Below, in pieces: positions 1-5,952 of a stretch of 63,823 bases of DNA (positions are counted from its first letter, which is position 1; every line of letters begins with the position of its first letter). A program made the position numbers and the translations under genes. The DNA is taken from assembly GCA_938082635.1 (NCBI GenBank), contig CALLLI010000047.1, forward strand, positions 1-63,823. The letters run 5' to 3'. Source of the DNA: an uncultured Verrucomicrobiales bacterium. GTDB lineage: Bacteria; Verrucomicrobiota; Verrucomicrobiia; Verrucomicrobiales; DEV007. Under the pieces are notes generated by a model. The model did not search any database and had not been told where the DNA came from. It saw only the letters and a program-made list of their open reading frames with translations.

Positions 1-87
1 GAAATGCGCCTTTCGATCAAGAAGTTTGGGCTTCGCGAGCCTGAAATGATCGAACAGGGCTAAAAATGCACTGCGAAGGGTTTTCAT
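1..87 (-). CDS. 5' end of a leftward gene, cut by window edge
   Basis: An ATG at 87-85 opens a frame that runs without a stop to base 1 (29 codons). It begins MKTLRSAFLALFDHF and continues with a basic stretch. The first residues could be a membrane anchor or a signal, but too little is visible to name a family. The insertion sequence ends 57 bases upstream, so it sits in or next to this gene's promoter. A short + strand frame over bases 1-63 is also open, but it has no start inside the window, so I prefer the leftward reading. Confidence 0.45.
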   Translation of the reverse strand, partial: MKTLRSAFLALFDHFRLAKPKLLDRKAHF

Positions 88-143
88 TGCGCGAATTCTC
101 TCACTATCACCCCGCAGGCATGCCCCGAACCCTTTTCGGATAC

Positions 144-170
144 GTTCTAGCTAGACCTTAGCCGAAAACC
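144..170. repeat. Left inverted repeat of the insertion sequence
   Basis: This 27-bp end starts gttctagctagacc and ends gccgaaaacc. It is the imperfect reverse complement of 1968-1994. The leftward transposase stop codon is about 150 bases inside it. Confidence 0.82.
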
Positions 171-317
171 CAAATGGTTCCAATATTTGTTGCGAGACAA
201 TGTCAGTATTTTCTATTTGAGCGTCCAGAAACACGATTTGATCACATCGGACGCTGTGATCGGCCATTCTAGGAAGAGCGGGGCGCAGCTCTCCCGTGAA
301 CTCCCGATTCTGGATCG

Positions 318-1961
318 TTACGCGGCTTCCTTCTTTAGCGCTTCGTTCGGCTTGGCGCGGGCCTTCTCTTTGCGAAGCCATACTATGCGGCGAATGTTGT
401 ATGATAGCACTTTCGTCAGTTGCTCGTGCCGCACTGCTTCCAGTCCTCGCCGCATCACATCTTCATATCCGTGATTGAACTTCAGTGTGAAGATGCGCGA
501 CTCGACCGCGCTCCGATTGTTTCGTGCTTTGCGGTAAGCGTCGCTTTCGTAAGTCTCTTGCTCAATGGCAGCGCGTCCTTTGGCACCGGCGAAGCTGAAG
601 ACCTCAACTCTACCTTTGTGCTTTGCTATATATTCTTCTCTCACTTTGCGATTCGTGTAGCCGTCATCAAGGCTGATGTCTTTGGGGACGACGCCAGTGT
701 TCTGCTCGTTGGCTTCGAGCACGGTTGACAGTTGGCCAGAGTCAGCGGCATTGCCTCTAGGGAGACAGTGTGCCGTGGCCAATCCTTTGCCGCTAAAGGC
801 AAGCTGTGGTTTGTAACCTGACTCGATTTCCCAGCCGCCCTTCTTAATGATGGCAGTGTCTTCGTCGCTGATTGATATCACTTTCTCACTGGCCGTAGCA
901 TTTTGATCGCGAAAGATGCGTTTGCGGCTGTAAGCACTGATTCGTTCGATAGAACTAAGGTCCTTCTGGCTCTGTTCGATCAACTTTGCTACGGCTTGCG
1001 CCTTGCTTGGGGGCAACGGGACTTTAGCCACAGCCTTGCTGGCTGTCGCCAAAATGGGCCCGAAGACCCTAGCCAACCTGCCAACGCGTGTGTAGATCTT
1101 GGCATAGAGAACCTTGCGCTGTGTCTTCACGTTCTGTTTCCCTGACATCATACCAATACGTTTTGCTTGGAGTTCGATCTCTTCCGCAATCTCACGGGCA
1201 CGCATGGCAAACACTTGCTTTGTCCAATCAGGGAATCCTAACTTCAATTTTCTCAAGCGATCAAAAAGTCCTGTCATTCGCATTGCCAGGGAGGCTAACA
1301 AACTGGAGTCTGTCGGATACTTGCTGTTTGCACTCACCGAGGTACTGTCGATCACGACCTCTTCAAACGTGTCTAAGTCCGTTGCTTTTGCATGCCCCAA
1401 CTGAGACCGCAGGATCAGATGCAAAGTGGATTCTCTAACAGCATTCACATTGTCCGCCACCGTGCTCGTTCCAGGAACCTGGAACTGAAGGGTTTCAAAG
1501 AAGCGATGCAGTGTGATCGACTCTTTGAGAATGAGACGGAACTCGATGCTCTTTGGACCACCGATCCAACCACGTAATAACAAAAGCACATAGACGATAA
1601 TGGCAGGCATTCGAGGTCGTCCGCCCTCAAGATCAAGCGGACAAGTGTCCGGATCCGGCAGATCAGCCATGGAATCGAAGGAAGGGTTGAGCCGCTCAAA
1701 GAAGCGCCGGTCAGCCTCACGCATGGTCTTCTTCTTCAAGCCGTGGATATCGAGATCGTGGTCGATCTCGCGGATGATTTCTGGATAAGAATCGGCAATC
1801 TCGATGGCATCCTTGACGAGATCGTTCAGGTCAGAGCTGAGTTCCGCCTCAAGAAGCAGTCCCTGCCCCAACGAATCCTCAGCTTCATTGAATCGTAAAT
1901 CATTGGCTTTCAATTGCTTACGATACCACCACGCTAACGTAAAGGCTAGTTGAATTTTCAA
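318..1961 (-). CDS. DDE transposase, ISNCY-like (tentative family)
   Basis: 547 aa, starting at a TTG codon only 7 bases from the right inverted repeat. The visible catalytic signature is a first Asp in VIDSTSVSANSKYPTDS (about residue 205), a second Asp in SLDDGYTNRKV (about 430) and a Glu in NNRSAVESRIFTLK (about 482), followed by a basic tail. The 'YPTDSSLL' segment after the first Asp resembles ISNCY-group transposases as I recall them, but the exact family is unconfirmed. The N-terminal 120 residues are helical and acidic, and probably bind DNA ends or mediate assembly. The frame is intact, and no passenger gene is present. The assignment as a transposase is firm because the gene lies between matched inverted repeats. 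Confidence 0.88.
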   Translation of the reverse strand: MKIQLAFTLAWWYRKQLKANDLRFNEAEDSLGQGLLLEAELSSDLNDLVKDAIEIADSYPEIIREIDHDLDIHGLKKKTMREADRRFFERLNPSFDSMADLPDPDTCPLDLEGGRPRMPAIIVYVLLLLRGWIGGPKSIEFRLILKESITLHRFFETLQFQVPGTSTVADNVNAVRESTLHLILRSQLGHAKATDLDTFEEVVIDSTSVSANSKYPTDSSLLASLAMRMTGLFDRLRKLKLGFPDWTKQVFAMRAREIAEEIELQAKRIGMMSGKQNVKTQRKVLYAKIYTRVGRLARVFGPILATASKAVAKVPLPPSKAQAVAKLIEQSQKDLSSIERISAYSRKRIFRDQNATASEKVISISDEDTAIIKKGGWEIESGYKPQLAFSGKGLATAHCLPRGNAADSGQLSTVLEANEQNTGVVPKDISLDDGYTNRKVREEYIAKHKGRVEVFSFAGAKGRAAIEQETYESDAYRKARNNRSAVESRIFTLKFNHGYEDVMRRGLEAVRHEQLTKVLSYNIRRIVWLRKEKARAKPNEALKKEAA

Positions 1962-1967
1962 TCTATA

Positions 1968-1994
1968 GGTTTTCGGCTAGGGTCGAGCTAGAGC
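1968..1994. repeat. Right inverted repeat of the insertion sequence
   Basis: A 27-bp end reading ggttttcggctaggg, then tcgagctagagc, complementary to 144-170 with about three mismatches. It overlaps the region where the transposase promoter and ribosome binding site should lie. Confidence 0.82.
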
Positions 1995-2289
1995 AGCGGA
2001 GTACCTTTGATAGTCTTGGTTCGGAAATACACAACTGAGACGCTAAAGGTGCGAAGAAAGAAGTCAAGGGCTACCCGATATGATTAGGCACTACCAAATG
2101 GAATCGAGAAAATGAGTAAAGGTTATCAACGAGTTACGGCGACTAAGTGGGCGAATTATCTCGAAATTAGTCAATTTTGGCCCGCAAATAAGAAACTTGG
2201 GCTAAGGCTAAAACCTAGCAGAATTGGCCCCTTCTTGCTGAATTATTGTGTGGAATTCTGTGGATTTAGTGTGGATGGCACTCACAAGA
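1995..2289. other. Gene-free spacer between insertion sequence and tRNA-Gly terminator
   Basis: A spacer of 295 bases, noticeably richer in A+T than its surroundings. A 110-codon + strand frame beginning at 2112 runs from here through the tRNA on the opposite strand and is judged spurious. I see no promoter or repeat that I can support. Confidence 0.5.
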
Positions 2290-2317
2290 AAGGGGTTACG
2301 ATTTCTCGTAACCCCTT
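2290..2317 (-). terminator. Rho-independent-type terminator after tRNA-Gly
   Basis: Perfect 12-bp stem (2290-2301 with 2306-2317) and a 4-base loop, lying 8 bases beyond the CCA end of tRNA-Gly. Read leftward, it is followed by a short T-rich run (tcttgtg). It probably ends the leftward transcript that may start as far back as the Roadblock operon. Confidence 0.8.
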
Positions 2318-2325
2318 GAAAATGA

Positions 2326-2400
2326 TGGAGCGGGTGAGGCGATTCGAACGCCCGACTTCAACCTTGGCAAGGTTGCGCTCTACCCCTGAGCTACACCCGC
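2326..2400 (-). tRNA. tRNA-Gly (GCC anticodon)
   Basis: The cloverleaf can be read directly. The acceptor arm gcgggtg pairs with cacccgc, the D arm is gctcaggggtagagc, the anticodon stem is caacc/ggttg around loop ttgccaa (GCC), and the T arm contains gttcgaat. The 3' end has discriminator T and an encoded CCA. It lies 59 bases after the stop of the zinc-ribbon gene on the same strand, so it could be co-transcribed with that operon, and it is followed by a strong hairpin. Confidence 0.96.
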
Positions 2401-2459
2401 ATTTCCGACTCAGGCTTCCACTGGCGCCAGAGTTTGGCAAGTGAAAAGGAACCGAAAAC

Positions 2460-2699
2460 TTAAAGCCCTGAATAGGCGGGGCGTTCGTTGAGCCGACCGC
2501 ACGACGGACAGCGCGTGAGCGAGTTCTGAGCGGGGTCGCGGAAAGCGTGTCCGCAGATGTTGCACTCGATGACGAGCTGACGGGACCGGATTTCCCGGCG
2601 GCGTTTCATCCAATTTGCCGTGAACCAGACGGCAAACGTCCAAAAGAGGACCGCCCCAAGATAGATCTCCAGAAATTCGCTGATGGGGACACGGATCAT
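2460..2699 (-). CDS. Small membrane-anchored zinc-ribbon protein
   Basis: 79 aa. Residues 9-28 form one hydrophobic helix (LEIYLGAVLFWTFAVWFTA), followed by a basic stop-transfer patch (KRRREIR). The C-terminal half carries a CNIC...CPSC pair spaced like a zinc ribbon, so a cytoplasmic metal-binding head on a membrane anchor is likely. Its ATG overlaps the stop of the TonB-like gene by 4 bases (ATGA), implying translational coupling, so it is the last protein gene of the GTPase/ExbBD operon. Similar zinc-ribbon ends occur in many unrelated small proteins, so no function is assigned. Confidence 0.75.
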   Translation of the reverse strand: MIRVPISEFLEIYLGAVLFWTFAVWFTANWMKRRREIRSRQLVIECNICGHAFRDPAQNSLTRCPSCGRLNERPAYSGL

Positions 2700-3475
2700 G
2701 GCTCGGCAACGCCGCTTGTTCCCCAGAGAACTTCGACTTCGAACCAGTGGGTTTCATTGCCCTGTTGAGGTGAAAATGTCAGTGTCTTGAGGACCACTTT
2801 CACTTCCTGCCGAGGAGATTCCGACATCGGAAAGATTCCACTGACGACTCCCTTGGGATCGATGGCGATGCGCCAAGGAGAACGTCCCTCAGCGTTCAAG
2901 GCTTCGCGGAGAGCACCCCACTCCCGGCCGTCACCCTCTCGAGGTTTCAAGCGATTTTTCCACACGGCCGGAAGCTTCAGAACCAGGTCTTCTGCTAGGG
3001 GCAAGGTCCTGCTAGGCTCTTGTGCTTGCTCCACGGAACCTTCCGGCGGAGTCCATGCGGGTATCGCAGGGAGCATGAGCGGACTGACCGCGAGCACGTC
3101 GCGAGCGACTGGACGCGCCGTGCCCAACTTCGGCAGTGGCATCAGGCGGACCTTGGCAGATTGATAGGTGGGTTCGTAGTCGAGGCTAGGAAGAGGCATT
3201 TCCAACGAACTTCCCGCGAGTAAAGTGCCCGAGTAAGCCGAGTGGTAGTCTTCGATTTGCCGCAAGATCGTGCGGGCAGCAGGTTGATCTGGCGTGAGCA
3301 CCACCGCGCTCAATGTTTGAGGGAACGTCCGGCGAGCTTTCGGCTCCTGAACTTGAAAAATGTAGAAGCAGAGGATGTGGATGGTCAGCGAGGTGATCGC
3401 CGCCAGGGTGAGCCGTTGCACAAACTGTGAAGACGATGCTTTCCACTCAAAGAGGCTCTGGCTAGTCGTCGCCAT
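2696..3475 (-). CDS. TonB-like single-pass membrane protein
   Basis: 259 aa. A short cytoplasmic N terminus is followed by one membrane helix at about residues 20-42 (LTLAAITSLTIHILCFYIFQ), then a long Pro-rich periplasmic part. The topology and position directly after ExbB and ExbD genes are those of TonB or TolA, which carry proton-motive energy from the ExbB/D motor to an outer-membrane partner. The C-terminal 70 residues (from about WRIAIDPKGVVSGIFPM to the end) resemble a TonB-like alpha/beta end only loosely, and I cannot see a clear TonB box partner. The gene starts 1 base after the exbD-like stop. No TonB-dependent receptor is in the window, so the partner is unknown. Confidence 0.65.
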   Translation of the reverse strand: MATTSQSLFEWKASSSQFVQRLTLAAITSLTIHILCFYIFQVQEPKARRTFPQTLSAVVLTPDQPAARTILRQIEDYHSAYSGTLLAGSSLEMPLPSLDYEPTYQSAKVRLMPLPKLGTARPVARDVLAVSPLMLPAIPAWTPPEGSVEQAQEPSRTLPLAEDLVLKLPAVWKNRLKPREGDGREWGALREALNAEGRSPWRIAIDPKGVVSGIFPMSESPRQEVKVVLKTLTFSPQQGNETHWFEVEVLWGTSGVAEP

Positions 3476-3476
3476 T

Positions 3477-3905
3477 CTAAGGGGCGGGAATGGAAGCGGG
3501 CGGCGCCACCGTGCCGTAGTAGACCTTGTACTTACTCATCAGAGCAGCGTTGAGCACACTCGTCGTCGTGCCACTTGGAATGCGCTGATCGAACATGAAA
3601 TAGATCGCATCTTGAGCACCTTCCGGGCGTTCCTTCAGTTGGAGTCGCTTAAGTAGATCCGGGAAAGGCATCAGCGTCCGATCAAAGACAACCAACGGAG
3701 GATCTCCGGCGGTTAGCAAAGCGACATGTGAAGAGCCCAATGGCGGCAATTGAGAGTCGGACACGGCCGGTTCAATGCTGAACCCACTGTGATGAATGAA
3801 GGTGCTTCCTAACAAATAGAACACGACCATCAGCCCCATGACATCCAAGAGAGGAGCGAGATGGAGAAGCGCAGGTGTACGATCTAACGAGGACTCTAAC
3901 TTCAT
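3477..3905 (-). CDS. ExbD/TolR-like motor subunit
   Basis: 142 aa, the usual ExbD/TolR length. The N terminus has the hallmark LAPLLDVMGLMVVFYLL, one membrane helix whose Asp (about residue 21) sits where ExbD/TolR carry the proton-binding Asp. A periplasmic domain follows, ending in an alpha/beta repeat (DAIYFMFDQRIPSG...SVLNAALMSKY) like the ExbD dimer domain. ExbD and ExbB form a proton-driven motor in the inner membrane. The gene lies between the ExbB-like gene (43-base gap) and the TonB-like gene (1-base gap), so all three are likely made together. Whether it works with TonB, Tol or a motility system cannot be told from this gene alone. Confidence 0.82.
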   Translation of the reverse strand: MKLESSLDRTPALLHLAPLLDVMGLMVVFYLLGSTFIHHSGFSIEPAVSDSQLPPLGSSHVALLTAGDPPLVVFDRTLMPFPDLLKRLQLKERPEGAQDAIYFMFDQRIPSGTTTSVLNAALMSKYKVYYGTVAPPASIPAP

Positions 3906-3948
3906 GCTACCGACAGTGCCATGAGTCTGACGGCAATAGGATCAAGTT

Positions 3949-4650
3949 TCAAGGACGACGACGCTTCATGTTGCGACGGCTTTCTTTCGGCCCGGCAACC
4001 TTGAGCTTGTCACCATCCGTGATCGAAATGATCTCACTCTCTTGGCGGCTGTCTTCGATCAAATTGATGATCTCGATCCCGCCCCGCTCGATGTCGTGAA
4101 GGAGATTCTTCGCACGCGAAACCAGGAAGGCGTATAGCACATAACTTGGGATCGCGACGATCAGACCAGAAGCCGAGGTGACCAGACTCCGGTAAACGCC
4201 ATCAGCGAGGGAAAGGGAAGTGGCGGCACCCACGCCTCCGTTGACATGGCCGAAGGTGTCCAGGAGACCTAGCAAGGTGCCCAATAAACCGATCAGCGGG
4301 GCCACGTAGGCAATGGTCAGTAACACCCGCAAGGAACGCTCGACCCGAGGAACCTCCAATTGGCCCGCTTCTTGGACGATGTCCCGCAGGTAATCACGAG
4401 AATAATCGTGCCGCATGAGCGCCGAGCGCATGACGCGAGGCACTGGGCCTGGAGCAAGCGCACATTGGTGCATGGCCTCGGCGAAGTTGCGCCTCCGAAT
4501 GAGATTGGCCAGCCCTTCCAAGAGCTGAGGCACATTGGTCGTAGCGCGATGGAAATACAGGTAACGTTCCAGGAAGATCGCGAAGCTAACAACACTACAC
4601 CCCACCAGTAACCAGACAAGACGGCCGCCGCTGAAGATGAGGTCTAACAT
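3949..4650 (-). CDS. MotA/TolQ/ExbB-family proton channel
   Basis: 233 aa from the ATG at 4650. An upstream TTG at 4695 would add 15 residues, but the sequence MLDLIFSGGRLVWLLVGCS looks like a natural TolQ/ExbB start with the first helix. Two further helices lie at about residues 110-135 (VLLTIAYVAPLIGLLGTLLG) and 155-180 (SLADGVYRSLVTSASGLIVAI), matching the family core where residues line the proton path. The C-terminal region is a cytoplasmic helix rich in Asp/Glu, with a basic tail. It forms a pentameric channel with ExbD in relatives. It is downstream of the Roadblock gene, with an inverted repeat between them that may separate two parts of the operon. Confidence 0.87.
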   Translation of the reverse strand: MLDLIFSGGRLVWLLVGCSVVSFAIFLERYLYFHRATTNVPQLLEGLANLIRRRNFAEAMHQCALAPGPVPRVMRSALMRHDYSRDYLRDIVQEAGQLEVPRVERSLRVLLTIAYVAPLIGLLGTLLGLLDTFGHVNGGVGAATSLSLADGVYRSLVTSASGLIVAIPSYVLYAFLVSRAKNLLHDIERGGIEIINLIEDSRQESEIISITDGDKLKVAGPKESRRNMKRRRP

Positions 4651-4695
4651 AATTGAGAATTTCGAGGGGAGTGTGGCCTGGACATCTCGGTCCAA

Positions 4696-4751
4696 ACTCA
4701 GTTTTCAGTTATCGTTTAACGGGGCGAGAAGTGCAAATATAAAAACTGAGT
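4696..4751. repeat. 10-bp perfect inverted repeat between Roadblock and ExbB genes
   Basis: actcagtttt at 4696-4705 and its exact complement at 4742-4751, with 36 bases between. It fills the 117-base gap between the Roadblock stop and the ExbB ATG. It could be a weak hairpin that tunes read-through, or a binding site. There is no T-run long enough to call it a terminator. Confidence 0.45.
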
Positions 4752-4767
4752 GTCAGATTTGAGAAAA

Positions 4768-5232
4768 CTACGCTGACAGTGGCGTGGCTTCTGAGCTCGG
4801 CTGGACGAGCTGCTGATTGAGCCGAGGCACAATCCGGACGAGAGATTGGCGCATGTCCTGAATCCGAGCATTGGTAGGATGAAGCGTGAGCAGCATGTAA
4901 CCTCGGAGAAGCGGGGCGAGATAAAGGCAATGCTGTTTCCCCTGGTGGCAAATACCCCCGAAAGTCGTGTCTCCAAGCTGCTGAGCAAGCGCCTGGGTCG
5001 CGCTGAAAGAGGCCGTAGCGAGAACGCCAAGGCCATCCAATTCCGCCGCACGCTGAGAGCCCTCCCACCGCGCGAGCACGGCACCTGTGGGATCGAGCAA
5101 GGCCGCTTCTTGAGCTCCAGAGAGTCGCGCATAGGAGCCGAGGCCCTCTTGAATCTCACGAATCCGCCCCGCATCCAGAACACTGGTTTTGAGAGTGGTG
5201 TCTTCAGCAAAGGCTTGAGCAGTAGCATTCAT
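4768..5232 (-). CDS. Roadblock/LC7-domain protein (MglB-like)
   Basis: 154 aa. The core (about residues 20-125) has the Roadblock pattern of two helices around a beta sheet: 'GSYARLSGAQEAALLDPTG', then 'DGLGVLATASFSATQALAQQLG', then 'HCLYLAPLLRGYMLLTLHP'. In Myxococcus the Roadblock protein MglB is the GTPase-activating partner of MglA and sets cell polarity. Here the gene starts 15 bases after the MglA-like gene, which fits a GTPase/regulator pair. The C-terminal 25 residues are likely disordered. MglB-like function is an inference from pairing; Roadblock proteins elsewhere also act in other regulatory complexes. Confidence 0.8.
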   Translation of the reverse strand: MNATAQAFAEDTTLKTSVLDAGRIREIQEGLGSYARLSGAQEAALLDPTGAVLARWEGSQRAAELDGLGVLATASFSATQALAQQLGDTTFGGICHQGKQHCLYLAPLLRGYMLLTLHPTNARIQDMRQSLVRIVPRLNQQLVQPSSEATPLSA

Positions 5233-5247
5233 AGCATCAAAACTGGG

Positions 5248-5901
5248 TTACCAGGAAGCACTAGCCTCCCTGGGTGATTGAACATGCGGTCGAGAGACCT
5301 CTTGGGCCTTTTCCTCACGGCGAACGTGAAATCGGCGCAGCACCTCAGACGACAGCACTTCAAGCGCCTCCAAGACGCCTTTCCCAGAGAGTGCAGCGGC
5401 TTCGAAAGCAGGAAACCCGTGAGGGTTGAGCTGGCTCTCGAGCTGAGCAAGAGGAACAGCATTGGTCAGGTCCCGCTTGTTGTATTGAAACACGAGCGGA
5501 ATCTCAGAAAGGTCCCGACCGTTATTCTGCAACGTTTGAATAAGATTCTGCCAAGCTTCGAGGTTCGCGTCCCAGCGTTCGGGATCCGAATCCGCCACAA
5601 AGACAAGGCCGTCGACGCCACGCAACACCAGCTCGCGCGTGGCATTGTAAACCACCTGACCAGGAACCGTGTAGAGAAGGAACTTGGTCTGATACCCCTC
5701 GATCAGAACCGGATTCACCGACAAATAATCGAAGAAGAGTGTCCGATCTGAAGAGGTGTTCAGCGAAATCAAATCCCCGCGTTGCCCTTCGTCCAGAGCA
5801 GCGTGCACTGCGGCTACATTGCTCGTCTTGCCAGACAACGCGGGTCCGGAGAAGACCAGCTTAAACTGGACCTCCATGGTCTCCTCATTGACGGTGGACA
5901 T
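5248..5901 (-). CDS. MglA-like small Ras-family GTPase
   Basis: 217 aa. The G1 P-loop is GPALSGKT (about residues 19-26), the G3 motif is TVPGQ (about 78-82), and the base-specifying G4 motif is QYNKRDL (about 138-144), all as in bacterial MglA proteins. Two features are MglA-typical: the segment 'ELVLRGVDGLVFVADS' after G3, and the absence of a C-terminal lipid-anchor Cys. MglA cycles between GTP and GDP states and recruits effectors at cell poles. The gene is followed after 15 bases by a Roadblock protein and preceded by a large Roadblock-like protein. The last 25 residues are a basic, probably flexible tail. The GTPase call is firm, the polarity role inferred. Confidence 0.92.
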   Translation of the reverse strand: MSTVNEETMEVQFKLVFSGPALSGKTSNVAAVHAALDEGQRGDLISLNTSSDRTLFFDYLSVNPVLIEGYQTKFLLYTVPGQVVYNATRELVLRGVDGLVFVADSDPERWDANLEAWQNLIQTLQNNGRDLSEIPLVFQYNKRDLTNAVPLAQLESQLNPHGFPAFEAAALSGKGVLEALEVLSSEVLRRFHVRREEKAQEVSRPHVQSPREASASW

Positions 5902-5952
5902 GAGCCTGTACTGAGTGGGCGAGTGGGATAAACGAAAAGTTTCAGATCAACG

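Larger units (their letters stand above)
144..1994 (-). mobile_element. Insertion sequence, about 1.85 kb, single DDE transposase
   Basis: A single transposase gene (318-1961, leftward) lies between two imperfect 27-bp inverted repeats at 144-170 and 1968-1994 that match at about 24 positions. Outside the repeats the flanks stop matching, so these are probably the true ends. I see no clear target-site duplication: the flanks read cggatac on the left and cggagtac on the right, similar but not identical. The element looks complete, with an uninterrupted transposase and both ends present, so it may be functional. Confidence 0.85.

Noticed and set aside
1..63. Short + strand frame ending at base 63
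   Set aside because: It has only 20 codons and no start in the window; the leftward frame 87-1 begins with ATG and looks more protein-like.
2112..2444. 110-codon + strand frame crossing the tRNA-Gly region
   Set aside because: It overlaps the tRNA on the other strand and its terminator, and shows no protein family features.
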